A DNA stretch of 64,000 bases from Acinetobacter rathckeae. Lineage in GTDB: Bacteria > Pseudomonadota > Gammaproteobacteria > Pseudomonadales > Moraxellaceae. The notes beneath the pieces were generated by a model that ran no database searches, was not told the DNA's origin, and saw nothing but the letters and a program-made list of their open reading frames with translations. The position numbers and the translations under genes were made by a program. Below, piece after piece: positions 17,639 to 26,297 of this stretch. The DNA is taken from NCBI RefSeq assembly GCF_015627125.1, contig NZ_VTDO01000010.1, forward strand, positions 1-64,000, in the 5' to 3' direction. The first letter of the stretch is position 1. Each line of letters opens with the position of its first letter.

Positions 17639-18949
17639 CTAATAACCGAGTTCAGGTGCAACAGTAACTTTAGGTTTTAAGCCAACAAATGGCAGTGGTG
17701 CACCTAAGTTTTTTGCAATCTGCATGGCCGATGTCACAGCAGACTCTAAAATTGGCAAGCCATCGCACGACCATGAACCACAGAAATACACCTTACGATC
17801 TGTCGCTTTTTGACGGCGTTGTAACTCCGCATTTAACTCAATGGTCTGCCAGTTCACTACAGCACGGCTCAACTTCACAGTAGAAACAATTTTTTTCTGA
17901 TCAATTGGCATGACAGGTCGCCATGTCTGGAACACAGCCTCTTTACCTACCAGTGTTGGCTCAATCGCATTCATCCATACAGTAAACTGTTGTTTTGTAA
18001 ATGGACGATCCATCATATAACTGAGTACTGACCAATCTTTACGGCGTGGTGGCATGACTGTGGCATCAGTATGTATAACCAAGTCACCCTCTTCAAATTT
18101 AAACTGTTTGAGCAATGCAAGATCATCAGCAAATTGCTCTGAGTTTAAAAAGTCTTCAAGCTTGTTGGTTGGTGTAGCAACAATGGTACGGTCAAATAAT
18201 TGTTGAACACCTGCGGCATTTTCCACATAAACTTTTTCGCCTTGTAACTCAACTTTAGTCACGGCAGAACCACTTTCAATGTGTATGCCTTCTATCAGTT
18301 TACTGACAAATGCAGGTGCACCGCCTTGTAAACGCAGTAACTGATCGCCATTGGTCAATTGTTGTAAAAAAATCAATAACGGTTTTGCAGGCCATTCACC
18401 AATGGTTTTTGGATTACAAGTACAAATGGTGTATAGCACAGGCATAATTGCACCATTCCAAAAGACTTCTTCAATCTCATTTTTATTAATAAATTCAGAT
18501 AAAGTAATGTCTTGACGCTTAGATTTAAAGAAGCGGTAAATTGCACTTTTTAACTGCAACATGCCTTTGACTAAACGCACGCCATATTGCTGTAAACCCT
18601 TGCGGTTATTAATAATTGGAAAATTACCAATCGGTGCACGTGATGTGGTCAACCACGTTTCAATTTTTTCCTCAAACAACCAACTGCACGACATATAGGT
18701 TCGTACAGGGAATGTGTCTATGCCCAAATGTGTGGCTAAACTTAAGGTATTTTTCCATAAATAAGGGTTCATCACACGTAGCGGTGCATCAACGATTCCA
18801 CCATCAAACTCAATACTGTGACTGTCCATACCACGCCCAGGCAGGGCTTCAAATACGGTAATATTATGCCCAGCATCTTTTAAAATTCGTGCAGTAGCCA
18901 GTCCCGCCATGCCACTTCCAATGACTGCTATATCCACGTAAGTATCCAT
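17639..18949 (-). CDS. FAD-dependent amine-oxidase-type oxidoreductase
   Basis: 436 residues from ATG 18949 (MDTYVDIAVIGSGMAGLATA); an upstream in-frame start at 19009 would add 20 residues not resembling the family. The Rossmann GxGxxG motif is at residues 10-15, followed by the acidic VFEALPGRGMDSHSIEF. The C-terminal FAD motif is YFCGSWSCDGLPILESAV. Related proteins desaturate or oxidise lipids or amines. The upstream region, including its start codon, is duplicated 5.5 kb away (24437-24533). Likely an operon with the methyltransferase. Confidence 0.82.
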   Translation of the reverse strand: MDTYVDIAVIGSGMAGLATARILKDAGHNITVFEALPGRGMDSHSIEFDGGIVDAPLRVMNPYLWKNTLSLATHLGIDTFPVRTYMSCSWLFEEKIETWLTTSRAPIGNFPIINNRKGLQQYGVRLVKGMLQLKSAIYRFFKSKRQDITLSEFINKNEIEEVFWNGAIMPVLYTICTCNPKTIGEWPAKPLLIFLQQLTNGDQLLRLQGGAPAFVSKLIEGIHIESGSAVTKVELQGEKVYVENAAGVQQLFDRTIVATPTNKLEDFLNSEQFADDLALLKQFKFEEGDLVIHTDATVMPPRRKDWSVLSYMMDRPFTKQQFTVWMNAIEPTLVGKEAVFQTWRPVMPIDQKKIVSTVKLSRAVVNWQTIELNAELQRRQKATDRKVYFCGSWSCDGLPILESAVTSAMQIAKNLGAPLPFVGLKPKVTVAPELGY

Positions 18950-19078
18950 TAAAAAGTTTTTTTTATTATGCGTGATCTGAACTCGAAAGACCTTATTAAA
19001 AAATACCATTCTGAATGGGTTATGTGTCTTTTTTTTAACATGCTGTAAATTTATTGTTTTATGGCAACTTTAAAATCG
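18943..19078. repeat. Left copy of imperfect ~100-bp direct repeat
   Basis: Covers the start codon and upstream region of the FAD oxidoreductase gene. Residues 18943-19018 align nearly base for base with 24437-24507. After a ~26-bp gap similarity resumes at 19057-19078 against 24513-24530. The two copies flank the 19.1-24.4 kb segment in the same orientation. It contains the half-palindrome ATACCATTC at 19003-19011. Confidence 0.8.
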
Positions 19079-19172
19079 CTTTTATTTATATTGATGTGTG
19101 TTCCAAAATACATAGGGGGTAACTTGATAAATTATATATTAGAAAGTGGGGCTAATTTCTAAAACAAGGGAT

Positions 19173-19298
19173 TTAAGAAACGATGAGAATGCCATAAAAA
19201 TCAATATTTTCGCCATCATCAAAATATTCAGGATCAATTTCATGTAAATTTACACCTGACCCACTAGTGAAATCATATGGAATCAAAATTATTAATTA
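19173..19298 (-). pseudogene. Relic of an unidentified acidic protein
   Basis: Within the 450-bp gap 19079-19529 one minus-strand frame reads about 40 codons of protein-like sequence (IPYDFTSGSGVNLHEIDP, then EYFDDGENIDFYGILIVS and stop) with no usable start. It looks like the C-terminus of a lost gene, perhaps from an immunity-type family, but I cannot name it. The rest of the gap (19300-19529) has only short broken frames. Confidence 0.4.
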
Positions 19299-19529
19299 AA
19301 GTATCCGTCATATCATTCTACGTTTCTTAATTTTCCGAACATAATACAGATTCAAACTCTTGCTACCGACTAGAAAGATCAGAAGATGACCTTACGGTAT
19401 AGCTCAAAACACTTTTAAATGTTGTTCTAACCATATCTCTTGATACATTTATTGCCACATGTAAGTTATAGCCAAAGAATCACTTAATAGAAATTTTATT
19501 TCATGTTTTAGGTATGAGTTAGGATTGTG

Positions 19530-20162
19530 CTAGCGTTTGCTCTCGAATAATATACGAAAGGCTAATCCTGCCAATACTGTACTCATTAACCAACGTTGAA
19601 TTTGTGCCCAAAAAGGTTTCTTCTGTAAAAAAACAGCTATTCCTCCTGCAGAAATAACTATTAAACTATTAACTGAAATACTAATAAGAACTTGAAGACT
19701 CCCTAATTGTATAGACTGTAGAAGTATATTTCCTTGCTGAGGGTGTAGAAATTGCGGTAATAGAGACAGATACATAACTGCAATTTTTGGATTCAATAAA
19801 TTAGTCAAAAATCCCATTAAAAACAATTTAAGCGATGAATCCTTAGGTAGTTTTTTGAGTTGAAAAAGAGGGAGAGCATTTGGTCTTATAGCTTGCCATG
19901 CTAACCAAAGTAGATAAACAGCACCTGCAATTCTAATTGCATCATAAGCATATGGAACAGCAATAACTAGTTTGGTTAACCCTAAAGATGCACATAGCAT
20001 ATAAAATAAAAAACCACACGCTACACCTGCTAAGGAAATAAAACCTGCTAATTGTCCCTGACAGATACTACGTGAAATTAAATAAATCATATTGGGACCA
20101 GGAGTCACTACCATTATTAAACATATGAGAGAAAATCCAAGTATTTGAGAAATATCCAGCAT
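19530..20162 (-). CDS. LysE/RhtB-family amino-acid exporter
   Basis: 210 residues from ATG 20162, preceded by GAGG at good spacing; the longer frame to 20291 lacks a family-like N-terminus. Six-helix LysE fold: TPGPNMIYLISRS near residues 20-32 is the family signature, followed by GVACGFLFYML and LTNLLNPKIAVMYLSLLPQF. Family members export amino acids such as threonine, homoserine lactone or lysine. Lies in the accessory AT-rich segment. Confidence 0.88.
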   Translation of the reverse strand: MLDISQILGFSLICLIMVVTPGPNMIYLISRSICQGQLAGFISLAGVACGFLFYMLCASLGLTKLVIAVPYAYDAIRIAGAVYLLWLAWQAIRPNALPLFQLKKLPKDSSLKLFLMGFLTNLLNPKIAVMYLSLLPQFLHPQQGNILLQSIQLGSLQVLISISVNSLIVISAGGIAVFLQKKPFWAQIQRWLMSTVLAGLAFRILFESKR

Positions 20163-20438
20163 AATTAGATCCTCTAGGTTTGAGTATAATTTACTTATTT
20201 TTATAGCATGATATTCTTTATTTGAGTATTTCCCACTCAATATATAAAAGTCAAGCTGAATATAAAGTATACATAACACAGCTGACCTCAAATACCCAAA
20301 TGCATTAATTTTTCTTGAATCGCATCACTAAAAGGTATCAGTCTAATTAGGTAGTCTTAACAACCTTATCACTAATAAAAATTGCAATATCATATAAACA
20401 CATTTAATTTATATAAGGCTAAAAATATTAGTGAAGTT

Positions 20439-20756
20439 TTAAAATATGACATAGTTTAAGCAATAGAAAAAAATTGAGCTTAAAACCAAACTAAGTAAAA
20501 TATGACGTATAATGAGCGAAATTACTATCGAAAAAATAGCAGCGTATAAATAACTATTAAGAGAAATTTCTTTTAAAATATGTTGATCATCAAAAAATAT
20601 TATAGGAATGCAAATTGCAGTTAATAGGCTTGGAGCTGCATATTTAAGCATCCTTTCTAAAAAACTTGGGATTTTTATTGCAATTGTTGGTTCTAGAAAA
20701 AAATACCTATTAAAAAAAATAATGATAGCAAGTCCAAAAATTGTAACCCAATTCAT
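20439..20756 (-). CDS. azlD: AzlD-family branched-chain amino-acid export subunit
   Basis: 105 residues, three to four TM helices, with FNRYFFLEP and FLERMLKYAAPSLLTAI (residues 33-49) typical of AzlD. Its start overlaps the azlC stop by 4 bp. With AzlC it forms a BrnFE-like exporter. Sequence is strongly AT-rich. Confidence 0.85.
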   Translation of the reverse strand: MNWVTIFGLAIIIFFNRYFFLEPTIAIKIPSFLERMLKYAAPSLLTAICIPIIFFDDQHILKEISLNSYLYAAIFSIVISLIIRHILLSLVLSSIFFYCLNYVIF

Positions 20757-21478
20757 TTAAAAGACCTCTGAGTGTTTAAATTTTCTAATAGTGTGCTTAT
20801 AACCATACCAAATAAACCAGCAATAATTAGAGCACCTTGAATATGAAAAAATGTTAATAAAAACATCGATATTGCCGTCAAGAGTACTGAGCAGAATGTC
20901 AATTTATCTTTTATCAGAGTTAAAATTAGAGGAATAAAAATTGCTATTATCGAGAAATCAAGGTGGTAACTTTGAAGGTTTGGAATAGTCGATGCTAAGA
21001 AAACGCCCATGGCACTAAAAGCGATCCAAAAGATATAGAAGCATAATCCAGCGCCAAGAAGATAATAAAAATTTCTTTTGGTTGAATCTGATCCTATAGC
21101 AAATAGCTCATCAGTGAGTAAAAAACCTAGGCTTAATCGGTGTTTAATGGGAAGATGTTTAATGTCATTTCTTAGTGTTAAAGCATAGATGAAATGTTGT
21201 GCAGTGATAAAGAATACAGTGAGAAAAATACTTATGGTGGAAGAACCAGCCATGACAAGTCCTAGGCTTACTAACTGGGCTGCTCCAGCAAACATAACAA
21301 TAGACATACCCAAAGCCTGACTATTTGATAGTCCAGCATGTATAGCCATAGACCCTGCTAATATAGCCCATGGAATAGCTGAAATTGAAAGAGGTAACAT
21401 ATCTAAAACACCTTTATAAAAAAGGTATTTGGACTGTTTTTCCTCCTCGATACTTATGGGTGTTCTTTCATGACTCAC
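20753..21478 (-). CDS. azlC: AzlC-family branched-chain amino-acid exporter, large subunit
   Basis: 241 residues. Signature segments: GVLDMLPLSISAIPWAILAG (24-43), MSIVMFAGAAQLVSLGLV (58-75), FFITAQHFIYALTL (90-103), FLLTDELFAIGS (118-129). Inner-membrane permease that exports branched-chain amino acids or azaleucine in characterised relatives. Operon with azlD; the AraC gene 75 bp upstream is read the same way and is a likely regulator. Confidence 0.9.
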   Translation of the reverse strand: MSHERTPISIEEEKQSKYLFYKGVLDMLPLSISAIPWAILAGSMAIHAGLSNSQALGMSIVMFAGAAQLVSLGLVMAGSSTISIFLTVFFITAQHFIYALTLRNDIKHLPIKHRLSLGFLLTDELFAIGSDSTKRNFYYLLGAGLCFYIFWIAFSAMGVFLASTIPNLQSYHLDFSIIAIFIPLILTLIKDKLTFCSVLLTAISMFLLTFFHIQGALIIAGLFGMVISTLLENLNTQRSFK

Positions 21479-21553
21479 TTTGTTTATCCAATAAAAATAT
21501 ATGGAAGTAAGTGTGTCTATGAATCAGAACCAAGACTTGTATAATATTGCTTA

Positions 21554-22387
21554 TTATTGAATAAAAATATTTGCTATATACTGCGATGGAGTTACTCCAA
21601 CAGCCTTTTTGAAATGGCGATTAAAATGACTTTGATCGGAGAATCCACATTTAAGTGCAACAGATGTGACTTTTTCCCCTTTCTTCAATAGTTGTTGAGC
21701 TTTAATAAGTCTAACTTGGAGTAACCATGCATGAGGTGGTAATCCTACATTTTTTTTGAACTCTCGTAGAAAATGCCAAGGGCTAAGATTTGCTAAAGTA
21801 GCAAGATCATCTAAGGAAAGGTTTTCATCGGAATGAGATGAGATAAAGTCCTTAACTAATAATATTCTAGATTGAGCATTTGATAAATCAGATACTTCTC
21901 TTCGGCGTCTTCCATGCTTTGCCATTAGGCATGCAATCGTTGATAAATACATTGTCTCTTTAAAAAGTAAGTTATCTTTTTCTTCTAGTAAATCAAATAA
22001 TAGGCATAATTGGCGAGCTAGCCCCTCATCATGTACAACTGCTTGCTCAAACCAAGGAGCCTCACCTTTATTAGAGAAAAAGTCTTGGCTAATATCTATT
22101 AACATTTCTGGCGTTGGATAAATGGCTCGATAGCTCCACCCAGAGGATAATGCCGATGAACCTGTATGTACTTCATCAGCATTAACTAGAATGATATCTC
22201 CTTTAGGAGCAATATGATTTTGTCCTTTTCTAGAAAAGGCTTGAGCTCCTCGGGTAATCACTCCTATGCAATATTCTTCATGTACATGCTTTGAAAATTG
22301 TTTTTGATGATAATGAGCTTTTAATAGCCCAAGTCCACCTAGCTCCCTTAGGTGCAAATAATTTACGGACTCTTTGTGATTCTGCAT
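21554..22387 (-). CDS. AraC-family regulator with N-terminal cupin
   Basis: 277 residues: an AraC_binding cupin (HEEYCIGVITRGAQAF near 36-51, DIILVNADEVHTG near 64-76), then the two-helix-turn-helix DNA-binding domain (LATLANLSPWHFLREFKKNVG; CGFSDQSHFNRHFKKAVG) at about 175-272. It precedes azlCD and lysE genes, so it may control amino-acid export (inference). Confidence 0.88.
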   Translation of the reverse strand: MQNHKESVNYLHLRELGGLGLLKAHYHQKQFSKHVHEEYCIGVITRGAQAFSRKGQNHIAPKGDIILVNADEVHTGSSALSSGWSYRAIYPTPEMLIDISQDFFSNKGEAPWFEQAVVHDEGLARQLCLLFDLLEEKDNLLFKETMYLSTIACLMAKHGRRRREVSDLSNAQSRILLVKDFISSHSDENLSLDDLATLANLSPWHFLREFKKNVGLPPHAWLLQVRLIKAQQLLKKGEKVTSVALKCGFSDQSHFNRHFKKAVGVTPSQYIANIFIQ

Positions 22388-22587
22388 TATCTTTCAATGT
22401 CTCAAAATAAGAATGTATAGAATAAAATTGCGTTAAAAAAACTAATACTATCTAAGATAATTAATCCTAGATAGTATAATGGACAGCTTTTACTAAACCT
22501 TTAAACCAGCTTCAACAAAACTATCCCATTATTTAAAAAGTGGGTTTAAGTCACATGATCACCACTAGCCATTGCTATTTCATATGA

Positions 22588-22740
22588 TCAATACCTGAAA
22601 TTAACTCTCAGCCCATACTTTTTAAAATAGCCTTGTTGTTCTGCACCCCATATTGCTAATTTCCAACCACCATTAAAGCTAATGATACTGACATTCTTCT
22701 CTTTATGTTCAGATGAATGAATTAATGTGATAGATAAGTC
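22588..22740 (-). pseudogene. Remnant of an NMT1/THI5-like ABC substrate-binding protein
   Basis: In the 403-bp gap 22388-22790 a minus-strand frame without start codon encodes VSIISFNGGWKLAIWGAEQQ followed by GYFKKYGL and a premature stop at 22588. FNGGW..(P/A)IW.A...GYFKKYGL is the conserved N-terminus of NMT1-type periplasmic binding proteins. A second short frame further left (WDSFVEAGLKV, stop, near 22495-22530) could be the C-terminal end after an internal deletion. The rest of the gap holds nothing I can support. Confidence 0.6.
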
Positions 22741-22790
22741 AAAAAACCTAATATAGACTTATACAAAACTAGCTCCTAAAAAATCAAAGG

Positions 22791-23474
22791 TTATGATTGA
22801 TAATCATTTTTAAAAAAATAAATAGCTATCATTAATATTGGTGGGATAAATAAGATGAACTTCAAATAGAAATGATAGATTAGTCCAGCACTAGCACAAC
22901 CTATTGTAAAACTAATAATCTGAGGTAGTACTTTCTTAAAACGATTAGTCATTGCTACCCTATCTACACTTTTATCTTTCGTAATAATACTTCCTAAATC
23001 AACCATTAATTGTGTAGTAGACCCTGTCATTACAGTAGTTGGAGCTTCTTTTATCCAATACAAACGGTGAATCGCATTCTGTATCCCCATACTAAAAATT
23101 AAAAGCATACCCACAGTGAAGGCAGGCCAAGAATACTCTAAGGAAAATGGAATGTATTTTTCTGAAACAAAAGCAGCTAATAGATACAAGAAAAATTTAA
23201 ATTTTAAAAGAAATGAATAAGATAATTTTTGATGTCTTAAAAAATACTGATCAATTACTTTACTAATAAGTACTGCAAAACAAAACATTGGTAATGCGAA
23301 TAACTTTGCTAAAGTAGCGGATTGAGTATTAGTAACAAGTGAATACCCCAGAGTTACAAAGTTTCCTGTAACATGTGCTGCAAATAGGCCACCAATAGAT
23401 AAAAAACTTGCTGTATCTACATAGCCTGCATTAAAACTTAAAAATATGGGAAGCTTCCGTTGCATGTTCATCAC
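22791..23474 (-). CDS. DUF1275 (YoaK-type) membrane protein
   Basis: 227 residues with six or seven TM helices. Family features are NAGYVDTASFLSIGGLFAAH (15-34), TGNFVTLGYSL (36-46) and APTTVMTGSTTQLMVDLG (143-160). Function of DUF1275 proteins is poorly defined; transport or small-molecule export is suspected. It is divergent from an AraC gene with about 100 bp between, suggesting regulation by it. Confidence 0.85.
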   Translation of the reverse strand: MMNMQRKLPIFLSFNAGYVDTASFLSIGGLFAAHVTGNFVTLGYSLVTNTQSATLAKLFALPMFCFAVLISKVIDQYFLRHQKLSYSFLLKFKFFLYLLAAFVSEKYIPFSLEYSWPAFTVGMLLIFSMGIQNAIHRLYWIKEAPTTVMTGSTTQLMVDLGSIITKDKSVDRVAMTNRFKKVLPQIISFTIGCASAGLIYHFYLKFILFIPPILMIAIYFFKNDYQS

Positions 23475-23572
23475 TTTATTGGTAAATAAGTAATCCTATT
23501 TTCTAATAAAATTTACTTTTATTCTTTTTTTAAAGTGCCAAAATAGTTCGATAAACTGCCAACATTTGATTT

Positions 23573-24316
23573 ATGCATATTACAGAAATTAAACACGACT
23601 CAAATGCCGAAATTCCCTACCATGTTCATGATAGTAGTCAGTTATTAATTGTCAAAAGTGGTATATCTAAGGTACAAGTTGAAAATGGATGGTGGTTAGT
23701 CATGCCTGAGACTGGTCTTTATATCCCCCCTAAAATCCCACACAGAGCACTGTATGCTAAAGATGCAAACATAGTAAGAGTTCTATTTAACTCTAAGAAC
23801 CCTAGCACTTTATCTCATGTTAGTTTAATCACATTTTCGAACTTAACAAATGCTTTAATAGAAGAAATAATGAGACTGAAAAACCAAGAATATACTTTAG
23901 AGGTTTTCAATCAACTAGAATTAATTTACCAACTATTACATTATCAGGTTAAAGATAATTTAAAAAAAGATAACTTATATATCTCTGATGGTTATGACAA
24001 GAGACTCAAATACATTACAAATAAATTAAAAAATAATCCATGTTGCTTAGACAGTTTGTATCAACTTGCTAAGGAAGCTAATTCAAGTTTAAGAACGATT
24101 AATCGGTTATTTGAAAAAGAAACAGGGCTTACATTTAGCCAGTGGCGTCATCATTTAAGAATGATGATCGCAATTGAAAAACTACTACAAGGCAGTAGTA
24201 TTACAAAAATCGCTTTTGAAGTTGGTTATCAAAGTTCAAATAGTTTTTCGACAGCATTTCATAAATATATGGGGCAACCACCTCAAAAATATTTATTAAA
24301 CTATAAAGCAACTTAA
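23573..24316 (+). CDS. AraC-family regulator, NimR-like
   Basis: 247 residues: short cupin (IPYHVHDSSQLLIVKSGISK, then PETGLYIPPKIPHRALY) and C-terminal AraC domain (about 147-243; LAKEANSSLRTINRLFEKET; FEVGYQSSNSFSTAFHKYMG). The compact layout resembles E. coli NimR, which controls an adjacent exporter. Divergently placed to the DUF1275 gene. Confidence 0.87.
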   Translation: MHITEIKHDSNAEIPYHVHDSSQLLIVKSGISKVQVENGWWLVMPETGLYIPPKIPHRALYAKDANIVRVLFNSKNPSTLSHVSLITFSNLTNALIEEIMRLKNQEYTLEVFNQLELIYQLLHYQVKDNLKKDNLYISDGYDKRLKYITNKLKNNPCCLDSLYQLAKEANSSLRTINRLFEKETGLTFSQWRHHLRMMIAIEKLLQGSSITKIAFEVGYQSSNSFSTAFHKYMGQPPQKYLLNYKAT

Positions 24317-24436
24317 AGCGTATCTATACCAAGTACCCTACAAATGGGAAGCTTCTTTTACTCCATTTAAGTTTAAACGATGCTAAGCGTAGGACACCTT
24401 TTACATAATGCCTAAATAAGGTTTACAATACAGTAA

Positions 24437-24533
24437 TATCCATTAAAATTTTTTTATTATGCGTAATCTGCACTCGAAAGATCTTCTTAAAATACCATTC
24501 TGAATGGTATTATTTTATACTTACTTTAAAATC
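24437..24533. repeat. Right copy of imperfect ~100-bp direct repeat
   Basis: Matches 18943-19078 in the same orientation with a ~26-bp internal deletion. It contains a perfect 9-1-9 palindrome, ATACCATTC-T-GAATGGTAT (24492-24510), that is decayed on one side in the left copy. No intact gene starts here, so this copy looks like an orphaned promoter region. Confidence 0.8.
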
Positions 24534-24543
24534 AATTTGAATA

Positions 24544-24966
24544 TTACTGCTCTTTCAAATAATCCTGATCGCTTATCACTTCTAAAATGTGCAACTGACT
24601 GATCTCTAATTTTTTGATTATCTCAGGTATAAGAGACTTTTCTACAAAGAGATAGTCGGTTCGATCAAAGCCACCTTGTAACTTTAATTTGCCATTGCTC
24701 AGGCAAATATTCATCATTTTTTGCTCTCGTAAACTATTAATGATGGCTACTTTATATTCATGAAAATTTACTTTTTTATTTTCTTTTTCACAACTTTCAT
24801 CAAACAATGGCAAATAGAAGTCTAGAAATTTTGCCTCACCTACTAAATATTGTTGTAGTACATGCTGTTCGACTGAAAGCCCATAAGACATATATTTACA
24901 CTGCTCAGCCTCTGCTTCTGAAAGCCAGTGATCAAAAACAGAAACTACAAAAACACTGTCCCACAT
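24544..24966 (-). CDS. Hypothetical cytoplasmic protein
   Basis: 140 residues, no signal peptide or TM helix, acidic, starting MWDSVFVVSVFDHWLSEAEA. No recognised domain. First of four small orphan genes (24.5-26.25 kb) whose size and company resemble immunity-gene clusters of polymorphic toxins, which is inference only. Confidence 0.55.
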   Translation of the reverse strand: MWDSVFVVSVFDHWLSEAEAEQCKYMSYGLSVEQHVLQQYLVGEAKFLDFYLPLFDESCEKENKKVNFHEYKVAIINSLREQKMMNICLSNGKLKLQGGFDRTDYLFVEKSLIPEIIKKLEISQLHILEVISDQDYLKEQ

Positions 24967-25001
24967 ATATCAAACTCACATGATTCAATTTAAATAAGAC
25001 T

Positions 25002-25214
25002 TTATTTATTTTTTCTTATTTTCTCTAAATGATTTTTTAATCTAAAGTAAAAACAGCATACAAATATTGCAACCATACAACATAAGATTGGCACTATATC
25101 AAAAGATTTACCACTACTAGCATTAATCATTTGAGCATATATGGTGAGCACTAAAAAAATGCTGAAAAATATGATTCCTCTTCTTTGGGACTTTTCTTGT
25201 TGCGTTTTATTCAT
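25002..25214 (-). CDS. Small membrane protein of unknown function
   Basis: 70 residues with two TM helices (about 14-30 and 40-55) and basic ends (MNKTQQEKSQRR; HLEKIRKNK). Preceded by AGAGCAATTT, a weak ribosome site. No family recognised. Confidence 0.5.
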   Translation of the reverse strand: MNKTQQEKSQRRGIIFFSIFLVLTIYAQMINASSGKSFDIVPILCCMVAIFVCCFYFRLKNHLEKIRKNK

Positions 25215-25377
25215 TTTAAATTGCTCTAAGGTTTTATTTTTTTAAATGCAAACTATTCTCACATGGTAGGTAATAACAAATAGAATGTAAAGAAATCTTT
25301 CACTCTCTTGAACCATCAAATACAAGATATGGCTCTTTTATTAATGTACTTTAAAAGCCACTGATTACTCACTTCTA

Positions 25378-25734
25378 TTAAGGCTTTAAAGCATATGTTT
25401 TTCTAATATTTTTAATATTAAATGGCTTGGTGAGTGCAGAGAAATCTTCTACAAAACTGTCAACTTCTCGTGCAATACCACGTTGATCTATGAATAGCGT
25501 CACATTGACTTGTTTATTCTCATCTAAATAGTCGATTTGCGTTTGACTTGTAACAAGCACACCATCGCTCGAATTACTTTCGCTCGGATAGATGATTTTA
25601 AATGATCCCATCGCACCATCATTTAACGGCATTGCATAGCACTCTGGTAAAGGTACTAAAACATTTATTTTTATCGGTGAAATATTGATTAAACTCTTAA
25701 TAATGAATATTTCATCTGACGTGAGGAGTCTCAT
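25378..25734 (-). CDS. DUF6984-like small protein, possible immunity protein
   Basis: 118 residues. The pattern MR.LT.DE.F.IKSLI at the start, NDGAMGSFKI near 38-47, a two-strand hydrophobic core and EVDSFVEDFSALTKPF near the end fit what I recall of DUF6984. Such proteins are often found singly among toxin-immunity clusters. No adjacent toxin is visible. Confidence 0.5.
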   Translation of the reverse strand: MRLLTSDEIFIIKSLINISPIKINVLVPLPECYAMPLNDGAMGSFKIIYPSESNSSDGVLVTSQTQIDYLDENKQVNVTLFIDQRGIAREVDSFVEDFSALTKPFNIKNIRKTYALKP

Positions 25735-25788
25735 ATGGTATACCTAAGTTAATCTATTCACACTACCCAAAAATGCGGTATTCAGCAA

Positions 25789-26250
25789 ATGACCATACAG
25801 CAAATGACCATACAAGGTTTTTTCAGTCATAAAAAAGCGATTCTTTTTGCTAAAAACACATCTATTTTTCAAAATGCCTCTGCCATCAATACAGAACATC
25901 TTTGGCAAATGTGTGATAGAAATTTTAGTGATCTAAACAATCCAGATTATGCTCAGGTCATTCAATCTGTTTTTTCCCTGTATAAAGTCAATACATCAAC
26001 ACACGCATTTGAATCTACAGAAAAAATATTAGCATTTGATATTTCATCTAGCATGTACGATTGTTTGGCATACCAAGAAAGTCATGGATTTTTTGATGAA
26101 TGTGACTGCCCTCCACCTGAATTTTGGATGGCTTATATAGATGATCGACTTTTTTCTTATATTCCTAAAGCGTATATAGATCAAGCCAATGCAGGCGTGA
26201 ATATCTCTATGAGTGAGAGCTTGCAATGGCTAGAACCGATCTTTGCATAA
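25789..26250 (+). CDS. Hypothetical protein
   Basis: 153 residues, soluble, acidic, with a Cys/Pro-rich centre (FFDECDCPPPEFWMAYIDD near 103-121). No family recognised. A 15-bp tandem duplication (25783-25797, 25798-25812) repeats the start context so that ATG occurs at 25789 and again in frame at 25804; the shorter start gives 148 residues. Neither has a good ribosome site. Confidence 0.5.
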   Translation: MTIQQMTIQGFFSHKKAILFAKNTSIFQNASAINTEHLWQMCDRNFSDLNNPDYAQVIQSVFSLYKVNTSTHAFESTEKILAFDISSSMYDCLAYQESHGFFDECDCPPPEFWMAYIDDRLFSYIPKAYIDQANAGVNISMSESLQWLEPIFA

Positions 26251-26260
26251 TGTTTTATAA

Positions 26261-26289
26261 AAAAAGCACTTCCAAAGAAGTGCTTTTTT
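26261..26289. terminator. Bidirectional terminator
   Basis: AAAAAGCACTTC / GAAGTGCTTTTT stem with 4-nt loop and T-run in both directions, between the convergent orphan gene and the copper receptor. Confidence 0.88.
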
Positions 26290-26297
26290 CCAATCAA

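Noticed and set aside
24317..24436. Insertion-sequence end to the left of the right repeat
   Set aside because: No transposase fragment, terminal inverted repeat or target duplication could be identified; only a low-complexity gap.
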